From the NCBI GenBank assembly GCA_017893485.1, contig JACEHZ010000594.1, positions 62,001-126,000 on the forward strand: a DNA stretch of 64,000 nucleotides. Reading direction: 5' to 3'. The number at the start of each line of letters is the position of its first letter. Position 1 is the stretch's first letter. The DNA is from Hemerocallis citrina. Lineage: Eukaryota; Streptophyta; Magnoliopsida; Asparagales; Asphodelaceae. A program made the translations under genes and the position numbers. Of the stretch, positions 1 to 10,349 are shown piece after piece. The notes beneath the pieces are model-generated. The model ran no database searches. It saw only the letters and a list, made by a program, of their open reading frames with translations, and was not told the DNA's origin.

Positions 1-2
1 CT

Positions 3-1265
3 ACTTCCCGGACCGAGCCGATGGACTTCATGGTCGTCGATGTCCCGGCAGCGTATAATGTCATTCTAGGCCGCCCCGGCCTAGCCGCCCTGGAGGCTGT
101 CCCCTCGGCGTATCATTTGAAAATGAAGTTCCCCACTCGATCGGGAGTAGGGGAAGTCAGGGGAAGCCAAGAAATAGCCCGGAAGTGCTACATGACTTCC
201 ACCGGGGGACCAGTGCTCTCGCTCGAGACACTAGAAATCCCCGAGCCGAAAGCTCGGCCGACGTCCGAGCCGGCGGACGAGTTAGAAGAAGTGCTCTTCT
301 CGGACGAGGACCCGAGCCGGAAGTTTCTCATCAGTCGGTCCCTGCCGACCGCACTGTGCTCGGACCTGATCCAATGCATCCGAGATAACCGTGACTTGTT
401 CGCTTGGTCGGCCGCGGACATGCCCGGCATTTCCGAGGAGCTGCTCGTCCATCGCCTGAGTGCCGAACCGGGGTGCAAACCGGTCCAACAAAAGAGGCGA
501 AAGTTCGCTCCCGAGCGACAGCAGGCCATCAAAGAGGAGGTGGATAAACTGCTGAAGGCCAAGTTCATACAGGAGGTAAATTACCCCGAGTGGCTGTCGA
601 ATGTTGTAATGGTCAAGAAGTCCAATGGCTTGTGGAGAATATGCATCGACTTCACCGACCTGAACAAGGCGTGTCCGAAGGACCCATTCCCTCTCCCAAA
701 CATCGACACCCTTATTGACGCCACCTCGGGCCATGAGCTCCTCAGCTTCATGGACGCCTTCTCGGGGTACAATCAAATCCGAATGTTCCCTCCGGACATC
801 CCGAAGACCTCCTTCGTCACCGACCAAGGCCTCTACTGCTACCGGGTAATGCCGTTCGGCTTGAAGAACGCAGGCGCCACCTACCAGTGCCTCGTCAACA
901 AGGTCTTCCAGAGCCAGATCGGCCGAAACATGGAGGTGTACGTTGACGACATGCTCGTCAAAAGCGTCCGAGGCACCGATCATGTAGCCGACCTCCAGGA
1001 GGCCTTCGGCGTGTTAAGAAAGCACAGCATGCGGCTGAACCCGAACAAGTGTGCGTTCGGGGTCTCCTCGGGAAAATTCCTCGGCTTCATGGTAAGCCAG
1101 CGAGGAATCGAAGCTAACCCCGAGAAGATTAAGGCCATATTAGACATGGCCCCGCCTCGGAACATCAAGGAGGTGCAGAAGCTCACCGGTCGGCTCGCTG
1201 CTATCGGTCGTTTCCTCTCGAAGTCGGGGGAAAAGTGCCTCCCCTTCTTCAAAGCACTCAGGGGG
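3..1265 (+). pseudogene. pol part 1: protease C-terminus and reverse transcriptase
   Basis: The frame is open from the window edge, so the ATG at 21 is internal and not a start. The first residues contain VILGRPGL, typical of the C-terminal part of the retropepsin; its active-site DTG lies upstream. The reverse transcriptase shows [10 protein letters not shown], then [10 protein letters not shown] with the first catalytic Asp, MPFGLKNA, and YVDD at 939-950 (residues 307-310 counted from 21), followed by the FLGFMVS region. All core motifs are intact. The frame breaks at the G run 1261-1265, where the homologous reading moves to another frame that continues into RNase H. The old frame ends at a stop at 1314-1316. 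Role: synthesis of retrotransposon cDNA in cytoplasmic particles. Confidence 0.88.
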
Positions 1266-2481
1266 CTAAGGGTTTTGAATGGGGCCAACCACAACAGGAA
1301 TCGTTCGACCAGTTGAAGGCATACTTGGTAAACCCCCCTCTGCTCAGCAAATCGGTCCTGGGCGAGACTCTCTTTATCTACTTGGCTGCTTTCGAGCAGA
1401 CCCTAAGTGCTGTCTTGGTGAAAGAGGAGGACCAGGCCCAAAGGTCCATCTATTATGTGAGCAAGGTGCTTCGGGATGCCGAGCTCCGCTATCCAAGGAT
1501 AGAGAAGATAGCCTACGCTCTCGTCATGGCAGCGAGAAAGCTTCGGCCGTACTTTCAATCTCACTTGGTCATTGTCCTCACCGACCAACCCCTCAAGCAG
1601 ATCCTCTACAAGCCTGAGACCTCGGGTCGGCTGATGAAGTGGTCCATAGAGCTGAGTCAGCATGACATCTCTTACCAGCCTCGGACCGCAATTAAGGCAC
1701 AGGCCCTCGCCGACTTCATCGTGGAGTCCACTATCCCCGAGGTCGACCACGTCCCGAACGGGCCCCCCATTTGGACAGTCTTCGTGGACGGATTCTCTTG
1801 CAATGAAGGAAGCGGCGCCAGCATCATCCTGAACGGCCCTGACAGCTTCGTCCTACAGTATGCGATCCGTATGAACTTCAAGGCCTCGAACAACGAGGCA
1901 GAGTACGAGGCGCTCATCGCCGGGCTCGGACTTGCCCGCAGTGTTGGAGCACAGCGCCTCCGGATTCACAGTGATTCCCAACTGGTCGTGAACCAGGTCT
2001 TGGGCGAATATGAGGCTCGGGACGAGCGAATGGCGAAGTACCTCGCCAAGGTCCGGGATCTCATGGGCCGGTTCGAAGAAGCCATCATCCAACGGGTCCC
2101 TCGGGAGGAGAACTCACAGGCCGATGCCCTCTCCAAATTGGCCTCGTCCTCCCTGCAAGGTCTCGAACAGACCGTGCTGATTGAAGTCCTCTCTAAGCCA
2201 AGCATCGAAGACGAGACACCTAGCTCGGTGGAGTCATTGCCGGTCATGCTGCAGGATAATTGGATGAAGCCACTGGTAGAATTCTTAAGGGACGGGGTTC
2301 TGCCCTCGGATCCCAAGGAAGCTCGCCGAGTCAGAACTCGGGCCGAGCACTATGTCTTGATCGAGGGCGTCCTATACAAACGCTCTTTCTCTCAAATAGA
2401 CGGTCGATCGTACCTAAGGTGCCTCACTCCGGATCAGGCCGAATATGCCCTACAAGAGCTCCACGAAGGCATCGGGGGGGG
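1266..2481 (+). pseudogene. pol part 2: RNase H, archaeal-type RNase H, start of integrase
   Basis: After the 1261-1265 indel the frame reads [15 protein letters not shown] and the RT-linked RNase H (VLVKEEDQAQRSIYYVSKVL, LTDQPLKQIL). A second RNase H of the archaeal type follows, starting near 1772. Its four acidic catalytic residues are visible in FVDGFS, NNEAEYEA, IHSDSQLV and QADALSKL. This dual arrangement is diagnostic of Tat elements. The reading then enters the N-terminal HHCC zinc region of integrase (LHEGIGG) and breaks at a run of eight Gs, 2474-2481; the old frame stops at 2495-2497. Expected role: removal of the RNA strand and the primer RNA during reverse transcription. Confidence 0.88.
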
Positions 2482-3528
2482 CGCACTCAGGATTTAGGTC
2501 CTTGGCCCGAAAAGCTTTGAATTATGGGTACTTCTGGCCGACCCTCCTTCAAGACGCCGAGCGACACGTTCGGCAATGCAGCTCCTGTCAGAGACACTCC
2601 AACATCCAACGCCTCCCTCAGGCCAACCTCGCCTCCCTATCAAGTCCTATCCCCTTCGCAATGTGGGGGATGGATTTACTAGGGCCTTTCCCTCCGGCTC
2701 CGGGCCAGTTCAAGTTCTTGGTCGTAGCCATCGACTACTTCTCGAAGTGGGTCGAGGCCGAGCCCCTCGCCACTATAACCGAGAACAAGGTGGTGCAGTT
2801 CTTCTGGAAGAGCATCATCTGCAGGTTCGGAGTCCCCCGCGTCCTCGTGACGGACAACGGGACTCAGTTCACTGGTGCGGCATTCCGAGCTCTGTGCGAT
2901 GACCTCGTCATCCAGCAGCGCTTCTCGTCCGTCTCCCACCCTCAGTCGAACGGACAAGCCGAGAATGCTAATCGGCAGATCCTTGCAGGCATCAAGAAAA
3001 ACGTTGGACAAATGTTCCAAAGGTTTGTGGGTCGACCAACTCCCCAATGTATTGTGGAACTACCGCACAAGCAAGCGGACCCCCACCGGAGAGTCCCCTT
3101 TCAATCTTACCTACGGGGCCGAGGCCTTGATTCCCCTCGAGGTCGGGATACCTTCCCCTCGCCTCATTGCCTACGACGAAGCACAGAATGCCAGAGACCT
3201 CAGAGCAGACTTAGACCTGATAGATGAACTGAGGGAAAGAGCGGCGATTCGGCAGCAGAGTTACCGAAGGAAGGTTGAACTGGCGTACAACAAAAAGGTC
3301 CGACCCGCCAACCTTAAGCAAGGAGATTTGGTCTTGAGAAAGCTAGCCATATCCTTCCCCAGTCAGAAGGGCAAGCTGGCTCCGAACTGGGAAGGGCCGT
3401 ACAGGATCACAAAAGTAGTTCGGCCTGGAGCATATCGCCTTGAAGACCTAGAGGGCAGAGAGCTTCCGAGGACCTGGAATGCCGACCACCTCCTAAAATA
3501 CCAAGAAAGCGCTCCGGCACCGCCCTAA
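2482..3528 (+). pseudogene. pol part 3: integrase with one internal frameshift
   Basis: The zinc domain continues with HSGFRSLARKAL and the CSSCQRH Cys pair. The DDE catalytic core follows: D in WGMDLLGPF, D in VTDNGTQF, E in NGQAENANRQ. A one-base shift at the A run 2997-3001 moves the homologous reading into a second frame, which carries LWVDQLPNVLWNYRT, TPTGESPFNLTYG and the C-terminal KLAPNWEGPYRI...PGAYRLEDLEG module to a stop at 3526-3528. Apart from the indel the domain is complete. The protein would insert the cDNA; the 5-bp target duplication expected from this enzyme cannot be checked because the 5' LTR is outside the window. Confidence 0.87.
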
Positions 3529-3698
3529 GTATCTTTGGGATATCGAGCCATTCCAGTCCTCCGACTTGTAACCTATTTTCATAAGCTGTACTATGTAAAA
3601 CGGTTCGCCGTCGATTATCAATAAAGAAAGCTCTTTCGTATTTGTGAATTTGCATATTTTTCTCCCCTCTTATCACCTGCTTTTTAAATTTTCAACCA

Positions 3699-4437
3699 AT
3701 GGTTCGGAGTCCAATACTTGGCTCGATTCTACTTCGCAAGTTCGCTCCTAAGCGAGCTAGAAGTAGTTCGCCATTCGGAATTGCTCCCACAACCATTGAA
3801 TGGTACGGAGTCCAACACTTGGTTCGATTCCACTTCGCAAGTTCGCTACTAAGCGAGCTAGAAGTGGTTCGCCATTCGGAATTGCTCCCACACCCCTTTG
3901 AATTAACGATGGTTCGGAGTCCAACGCTTGGTTCGACTCTACTTCGCAAGTTCGCTCCTAAGCGAGCTAGAAGTAGTTCGCCATTCGGAATTGCTCCCAC
4001 AACCGTCGAATGGTACGGAGTCCAACACTTGGTTCGATTCACTTCGCAAGCTCGCTACTAAGCGAGCTAGAAGTGGGTCGCCATTCGGAATTGCTCCCAC
4101 ACCCCTTTGAATTAACGATGGTTCGGAGTCCAACACTTGGTTCGACTCTACTTCGCAAGTTCGCTCCTAAGCGAGCTAGAAGTAGTTCGCCATTCGGAAT
4201 TGCTCCCACAACCGTCGAATGGTACGGAGTCCAACACTTGGTTCGACTCCACTTCGCAAGTTCGCTACTAAGCGAGCTAGAAGTGGTTCGCCATTCGGAA
4301 TTGCTCCCACACCCCTTTGAATTAACGATGGTTCGGAGTCCAACACTTGGTTTGACTCTACTTCGCAAGTTCGCTCCTAAGCGAGCTAGAAGTAGTTCGA
4401 TATTCGGAATTGCTCCCACAACCGTTGAATAGTACGG
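3699..4437 (+). repeat. ~210-bp tandem repeat of two ~105-bp half-units, hairpin-forming
   Basis: ATGGTTCGGAGTCC recurs at 3699, 3909, 4118 and 4328, a period of 209-210 bp. Each unit has two related half-units of about 105 bp, each centred on an imperfect inverted repeat. In one half-unit the stem is CTACTTC...GAAGTAG; in the other it is CCACTTC...GAAGTGG, so both strands changed together. Near 4045-4065 the inner stem AGCTCGCT-ACTA-AGCGAGCT is perfect. The array lies between the pol stop and the antisense genes. Apparent reading frames through it are by-products of the periodicity. Confidence 0.93.
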
Positions 4438-4690
4438 AGCCTCGGCACCAGCTGCCGAGCGTTCTTGACACCGACCGTATTACGGGCGTGAGTTCGGCAC
4501 CCGCGCCGAGCGTTCTTACCACCGACCGTATTACGGGCTTGAGTTCGGCAATCAAGATCCCCAAAAAATCAACAAGTCTTGAGCCTCGGCACCAGCTGCC
4601 GAGCATTCGTGACACCGACCGTATTACGAGCTCGTGGTCGGCACCAAAGCTTTACCAAAAAGCATCAAGTCCCAAACCTCGGCTCCGACC
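4438..4690 (+). repeat. Short left-hand block of the 143-bp repeat family
   Basis: The CCGACCGTATTACGGGCGTG core, a hairpin CTCGGCA...TGCCGAG and the CAAGATCCCCAAAAAATC linker match the array at 8536-9925. These are diverged copies on the other side of the antisense gene block, in the same direction. From 4691 to 4895 I see only an AT-rich spacer. Confidence 0.85.
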
Positions 4691-4895
4691 GAATTTCTAA
4701 AGCCAACTCCACGACTAAACTAAGAGTGGGGCAACTACAATACAACAACGGGCGAGTCAACTCCAATTTTATTGAAAAACAACTCTTACACGCATCATGA
4801 TTACAGGGCATTAAGAAGCAAAGATCGGCTATCCGACCCGTTACACTTAGCTGAATACAAGAAGTTTTTAAGAAAAAAAAAGAAGTAAATGATCG

Positions 4896-5816
4896 TCAAT
4901 GCCTCCGAGACGCAGGGATGTTCCTTTTCAGGGACACTTGAGCTCGGCGACGTTTACTTCCGGAGACCTGCCCTAGGCCGGCGAGTTGCGACGTATCCTC
5001 GACACTACTCCTGGCAGCCACGCCAACGGATGCACCACTCGACAAAATGGCCACTGAACTCTGCGCGTCCCCCGGGCTCGGATGGCCGAGACGCGCACGG
5101 GTCGCCATCTCGTAAAAAGTGATACCACGCTCGCTCTCTGCTCGGGTACATGAAGTGCTCCTCACATTAATTGGCCCCGAACACGGTTTGAGGCGAGCTA
5201 CCTCTGCTTCCAGTTCGAAGATCCGACCCCTCAATGAGCCATCTTGCACCTCGACCTCGAAGCAGGCCGGTACTACCGAGCTCGGAACGCCTACGTGGCT
5301 TGCGATGAGATGACGAAGATGAGTGACTTCGATGCTCCTATCAATAGTGGCTCTCTTCAACACATCGACTTCGGCCGCCAATTCATCCCGTTCAGCTGTA
5401 AGCTTGACCACCTTAGTCGTCAGCTCCTCTCCTTCCGTCCGAAGCTCAGTCTCCACAGTTTGCAAGTGCTGAATCTCCGAAAGCAGATTGTCCCTCTCTG
5501 CCGTTACCTTTGACAATGTGTGGCGAAAGCACTTGGTCCGAAGACTGCTGGTGAAGGCTGCCGGCGAACCCTCGCCCTCACCCGAGGGGGTCATCTCGGC
5601 AATCCTGCCCTCCAGACGCCGAATGTCGCTGTCCCGCTGCCCTAAGATGAGCTGAAGCTGGCTTCGCTCGCTTTCGGCTCGGCGCAGTCCCAGCTCGACT
5701 TCGTAAAGTCGCTCTCTACACTTCGCTAGACTTAGCCTCGTCGCCCCGAGGCCCGCCTCGGCGCGAACCTTGTCATCCGACCCTGTACGCTCGACCTCTT
5801 GGGCTACCACAACGAG
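4896..5816 (-). CDS. Antisense coiled-coil exon of the Tat extra gene (terminal exon, 306 residues)
   Basis: On the minus strand a pyrimidine-rich tract ending TTTCTTTTCAG provides a 3' splice site (AG at 5818-5817). The exon then runs 306 codons from 5816 to a stop at 4896. A possible ATG at 5855 would give a hydrophobic leader, but that stretch is better read as intron. The protein is rich in Glu, Arg and Leu with long heptad-like stretches (residues ~10-190), a Ser/Gly-rich middle and a basic KRRRAQ tail. It enters in phase 0 with LVV, just as the exon at 6620 enters with IVV. It may therefore be an alternative last exon of the upstream antisense gene, or a remnant of a second copy. Function is unknown. 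Confidence 0.6.
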   Translation of the reverse strand, partial: LVVVAQEVERTGSDDKVRAEAGLGATRLSLAKCRERLYEVELGLRRAESERSQLQLILGQRDSDIRRLEGRIAEMTPSGEGEGSPAAFTSSLRTKCFRHTLSKVTAERDNLLSEIQHLQTVETELRTEGEELTTKVVKLTAERDELAAEVDVLKRATIDRSIEVTHLRHLIASHVGVPSSVVPACFEVEVQDGSLRGRIFELEAEVARLKPCSGPINVRSTSCTRAESERGITFYEMATRARLGHPSPGDAQSSVAILSSGASVGVAARSSVEDTSQLAGLGQVSGSKRRRAQVSLKRNIPASRRH

Positions 5817-6038
5817 CTGAAAAGAAACGCAAACAAACAACAAAAATTCAGACATTGTCTAAGTCCCAGACTTCGGGAGTTCTTTCAAACAAATGCTCGA
5901 GCACTCAACAGTCAACGGACAAAGACACGAAATCGAGCCCAAAAAGTTGTGTTTTTCATTCATTTCAAAAAGGTAGCGGTGGCCAGTCCGCTATTAGGCG
6001 TTACACTTCAAAAACAAAAGAAAAAAAAACAAACGGAG

Positions 6039-8148
6039 TCAGGGCGCGACCTCTTTCCCGGGACGTTGAGAGGGGGTCGGGGACGACACCTCCGAAGGGG
6101 CCGCCGTCGCCAAGGGGGTAACCACCGATCCCTGAGCTCCGACGGGGGGATCGACCAAAGGCTCGTCGTCGCCCCTCTCCTCCTCTTCTTCTTCTTCCCC
6201 CTCCGATTCGGGGTCGAAGCCCTCAACGTGCCCCGGGAACAACCTCCAACCCGAGCAGTCCACGTTGGGGTAGGCCTCCGTCACCCGGGTGAGAGCGTCG
6301 GTGAAGGCCTTGGCCATATTCTGGGCGAGGAAGCCTTGCGCCTTCTCCAAGGTCGCATCCTCCGCCGCCGCTTTGGCCTCGGCCGCTTCCGCCAACTGCC
6401 TGGCCGCCTCCTCCTTCTGCTGAAGAAGTTGGCCCTCCAGCGTCGCGACCCTGTCCTCGAGGTAGGCAACCCTCGCCGACTTCGCCTCGAAATTCAACTC
6501 GAGCTTGTCGAGCTCGTTCCTTATCTGGGCCTTCTCCTTCCGAGCTTGGTCGTTCTCCTTCTTCATCTCCTTCTCCTGGGCCGCCAGCCTCTCGGTAAGG
6601 TGCCCAAAGTGAACGACGATCTGCGATTAGAAGGCAAGGAATTCATAAAAATTATAACTTAAGCAGTTCGGCATAAAAAAGGGGGGGATAGATCCAAACT
6701 CACCGACACCGCCGAGCGCGCTATCTCGATAACGTCGTCTCCCTCCCGTCCGGCCTCCATGGCCGCCCGATCCTTCGGCGTGGCGAGGTGCTTGATGGCC
6801 TCCATGCTCGCCAAAGAATTGCCGAGGAACCCGTCATGCTTCCGAACTTGCCAGTCCGGGACGTGGATCCTTTTGTGAGCCTCGGTCAGGAGCTCCTCCG
6901 CCGCCCTCGTCAGCGGCGGCGTCGGCATATTGAGGGCTGCGGCGATGGGAAATTCGCCGACCCTGGTCGACATCGAAGCGACCACGCCATCAGGGGCCGG
7001 GCTCTCCAGGATCTCCACCTCCTCGGTCACCTCGGTAACCTTCGGAGCCTTTGACGTCGGCAGCTTGGAGACCACCCTCTTCCTCTTCTTCGGTGCCTTG
7101 TTGGCAAGGCCTGCCCTCAGCGCCAACACCGCCTGATAATCCATAGACTCTGCACCATAAGACAAGTAGATTAGTTCGGAACGAGTCATGAAAAATGAAG
7201 CGCAAGACGTAAAACAACAATAATGAATAAAGGAAGCCGCGTACTAGGATCGACATGAACGAGCCCTCCCTTAAACAGGACGTCTTCGGTCAGATCCTTC
7301 CAGTCGAGCTTTGGCCGACCCAGAAGTACCCGTACAGCCTCCTCCTCTTCGGGACGAAGTGTCGGCAGCGCCTTCACCTTCTTCGGCACACCTTCCACCC
7401 AACTAACAGGGATGGGCCAGGCCTCCGGGCTACGCACCAGAAGAAACTTCTCGCGCCAGTACTTAATGGAATCAGGGCACACGACGAGCCTGCCTCCGTG
7501 CCTCGGAGTCAAATAGTACCGGTACGCCGACCTGTTCCCCTGGTGTGGCTGGTAGATGGTTCGAAGCACGTTCAGCTCCGGCTGAATCCCAGCGGCTTGG
7601 AAGTGAAGTACGAAGCCGTTTATTACTCTCCATGTGTTCGGCATAAGTTGGATGGGGCTGACCCCGAGCCAACTTAATACAGCAACCGCGAACGGATGGA
7701 GAGGCAGCCGAGCCCCGGCGATAAAGGCGTCGACCGGCCAGCAACACACGGTCACCGGCAGCGGCGAGTTGGCCCTAACCCCGGGACCCGGCAACAGAAG
7801 CTCGTACTCCTCCGGGATCTGAAAGCAATCCCGGATCACCCCCAAGTCCTCTTCGCGAAGGATCGACACCGTCTCGTCGGCCTCTGTCATCTCCCTCGCC
7901 GGATTCTCCTCGAATGACCGGGCCCTCCCGTACACAATGCGTTCGGCGTCCTCCTCCGGAAGTTCCCGAACCCTGTGAAGCCCAGTCAGCAGCCCCGGTA
8001 ATCTGCCGAACTCCGGCATGCGCTTCGGCTCCACCACGACAGAATCTTTGCCGAACACCTTCTTGCTTTTGTGAGGTCGGCTAGAGGTCGGAGCTTCGGT
8101 GACTTCAAGGAAGGGCTCGGATGAAGAAGAGGTGACGGAGACAGACAT
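6039..8148 (-). CDS. Antisense gene of the Tat element, three exons, 643 aa (putative gypsy-type transposon domain)
   Basis: Reading right to left: exon 1 is 8148-7245, exon 2 is 7149-6704, exon 3 is 6620-6039. Intron 1 (7244-7150) has CTA|GTACGC and GTGCAG|AG; intron 2 (6703-6621) has TCG|GTGAGT and CGCAG|ATC. Exons 1 and 2 sum to 450 codons and exon 3 adds 193 plus a stop, all in frame. Exon 1 carries a globular domain (PEEYELLLPGPG, WLGVSPIQLMPNTWRVI, HGGRLVVCPDSIKYWREKFL). It resembles the plant 'putative gypsy type transposon' family (PF04195) found in antisense genes of Tat elements. Exon 2 has a basic KKRKR stretch that could be a nuclear signal. Exon 3 is a long coiled coil followed by a Glu-rich acidic tail. 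Its role in the element is not established. The intact splicing frame contrasts with the broken pol. Confidence 0.78.
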
Positions 8149-8308
8149 GTTTAGAAATTAAAATATAAGTTACCTTGAAAAGGGATGTCGTCGGAAAGCT
8201 CGCCGGAAAAAGGTCAGCGATCACCTGGAGCTCTAGCAAGAACAAACCAAAAACACCAGAGCGAAGAGTAGAAAAGTAAAAAATGAAGAGGGGGTGGGGG
8301 TTAATGGG

Positions 8309-8314
8309 CTTATA
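8309..8314 (-). promoter_or_regulatory. Candidate TATA box of the antisense gene
   Basis: CCTATAAGCC on the minus strand, about 160 bp upstream of the ATG at 8148, leaves room for a leader of about 130 bases. The position is right for a plant promoter, but only the motif supports it. Confidence 0.4.
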
Positions 8315-8535
8315 GGAGAGCTAGCGCGTCAATCGAGGTTAATAGGCTTTTACCACAGGCCCACTTCCACAAAACGACAAAAGGCGACTCCAATCGTCGC
8401 CTTGTTTGCCACGCCTGGCCGGACGGCTCATTAATGACAATCACGTCAGCGGAAGCCCAGGGGACGCAGCATTAATGGACGTCACGTCTGTCAGAAACCC
8501 AGGGGCCGTCACATCCGTCAGAACCGTCGAATCTC

Positions 8536-9925
8536 AAGCCTCGGCACCAGCTGCCGAGCGTTCTTGACACCGACCGTCTTACGGGCGTGAGTTCGGCAGA
8601 CTCCCGAAACTTTTTCGAAAAGAGCAAAAACTCTTTCAACTTCCTCGGCTTTGTCGAAATCAACCAGTCTCAAGCCTCGGCACCAGCGCCGAGCATTCCT
8701 GCCACCGACCGTATTACGGGCGTGAGTTCGGCACCCGCTCCGAGCGTTCTTGCCACCGACCGTATTACGGGCTTGAGTTCGGCAGTCAAGATTTCCAAAA
8801 AATCTCTAAGTCTCAAGCCTCGGCACCAGCACCGAGCGTTCCTGCCACCGACCGTATTACGAGCGTGAGTTCGGCACCCGCTCCGAGCGTTCTTGCCACC
8901 GACCGTATTACGGGCTTGAGTTCGGCAGTCAAGATTTCCAAAAAAATCTCTAAGTCTCAAGCCTCGGCACCAGCGCCGAGCGTTCTTGCCACCGACCGTA
9001 TTACGGGCGTGAGTTCGGCACCCGCTCCGAGCATTCTTGCCACCGACCATATTACGGGCTTGAGTTCGGCAGTCAAGATTTCCAAAAAATCTCTAAGTCT
9101 CAAGCCTCGGCACCAGCGCCGAGCGTTCCTGCCACCGACCGTATTACGGGTGTGAGTTCGGCACCCGCTCCGAGCATTCTTACCACCGACCGTATTACGG
9201 GCGTGAGTTCGGCACCCGCTCCGAGCGTTCTTGCCACCGACCGTATTACGGGCTTGAGTTCAGCAGTCAAGATTTCCAAAAAATCTCTAAGTCTCAAGCC
9301 TCGGCACCAGCGCCGAGCGTTCCTGCCACCGACCGTATTACGGGCGTGAGTTCGGCACCCGCTCCGAGCATTCTTGCCACCGACCGTATTACGGGCTTGA
9401 GTTCGGCAGTCAAGATTTCCAAAAAATCTTTAAGTCTCAAGCCTCGGCACCAGCACCGAGCGTTCCTGCCACCGACCGTATTACGGGCGTGAGTTCGGCA
9501 CCCGCTCCGAGCATTCTTACCACCGACCGTATTACGGGCTTGAGTTCGGCAGTCAAGATTTCCAAAAAATCTCTAAGTCTCAAGCCTCGGCACCAGCACC
9601 GAGCGTTCTTACCACCGACCGTATTACGGGCGTGAGTTCGGCACCCGCTCCGAGCGTTCTTACCACCGACCGTATTACGGGCTTGAGTTCGGCAGTCAAG
9701 ATTTCCAAAAAATCTCTAAGTCTCAAGCCTCGGCACCAGCACCGAGCGTTCCTGCCACCGACCGTATTACGGGCGTGAGTTCGGCACCCGCTCCGAGCGT
9801 TCTTGCCACCGACCGTATTACGGGCTTGAGTTCGGCAGTCAAGATTTCCAAAAAATCTCTAAGTCTCAAGCCTCGGCACCAGCGCCGAGCGTTCTTGCCA
9901 CTGACCGTATTATGGGCCTAAGGTC
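8536..9925 (+). repeat. 143-bp tandem repeat array, ten copies
   Basis: AAGCCTCGGCACC recurs at 8536, 8672, 8815, 8959, 9102, 9296, 9439, 9582, 9725 and 9868. Spacings are 136, 143, 144, 143, 194, 143, 143, 143 and 143. Each unit holds two ~51-bp sub-units with the CCGACCGTATTACGGG core plus an AT-rich linker (CAAGATTTCCAAAAAATC). The 194-bp copy carries one extra sub-unit, so copy number changes by whole sub-units. CTCGGC-ACCAGC-GCCGAG forms a small hairpin in many copies. The array lies upstream of the antisense gene and before the 3' LTR. Confidence 0.95.
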
Positions 9926-10333
9926 GACGTTGACTGCCAGACGCCCTTAGTTCCGACCCCCTGTACGTGGGAATCTGGCCTTCGGACTTCGACGAGCCCC
10001 CTCTCTAGGCTCGCGACCACGCCGAGGTCCCTCTCCCCACCGGAAAGAATCGCCGAACCGATCTCCGGCCTCGGCATCCTGACCGTCGAACTCTGGGAGT
10101 GGTCGGAATTGTGATGCCGGTAAGCGCGACTTCCAACGGAGGAAAGCGACCGAACTGTTCACCGAGAGATTACAAAGCTGAGAAGATATTCATGCAGAAA
10201 CACCACCCGATCATGAGGAATCACCACACTACCTCCCTCAAGATTCGCAGCCACTCGCTTTGGCTCTGATACAACTCCACTAGCCATCAAAACAGTTAAA
10301 CTACTCCTCATAGGCTGATCACACTCAGTCTTT
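9926..10333 (+). other. Non-coding 3' internal segment of the Tat element
   Basis: GC-rich at first, then AT-richer, with no convincing gene. It joins the 143-bp array to the polypurine tract. Confidence 0.6.
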
Positions 10334-10348
10334 AGGAGTGGGGGGCTC
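10334..10348 (+). other. Polypurine tract (plus-strand primer site)
   Basis: AGGAGTGGGGGGCTC lies immediately before the LTR start TGATATGG. Such G-rich tracts prime plus-strand DNA synthesis in LTR retrotransposons. Confidence 0.75.
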
Positions 10349-10349
10349 G

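Noticed and set aside
282..983. 233-codon minus-strand frame opposite the reverse transcriptase
   Set aside because: Complement of a well-supported RT coding frame, with no domain of its own.
3692..4436. Open frames of 116-140 codons on both strands with repeated LLSELEVVRHSELLP-like text
   Set aside because: Direct product of the 210-bp tandem repeat, open on both strands; no start context or homology.
5817..5855. Signal-peptide-like start of the 4896-5855 minus-strand frame
   Set aside because: The hydrophobic leader is the translation of a pyrimidine-rich intron end; TTTCTTTTCAG gives a better exon start at 5816.
5799..6662. 287-codon plus-strand frame, Arg/Leu-rich
   Set aside because: Shadow of the antisense coiled-coil exon 3 and its downstream sequence; composition is that of a reversed acidic coiled coil.
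8587..9349. Open frames of 65-126 codons in the 143-bp array
   Set aside because: Period-driven frames that repeat the same peptide; not genes.
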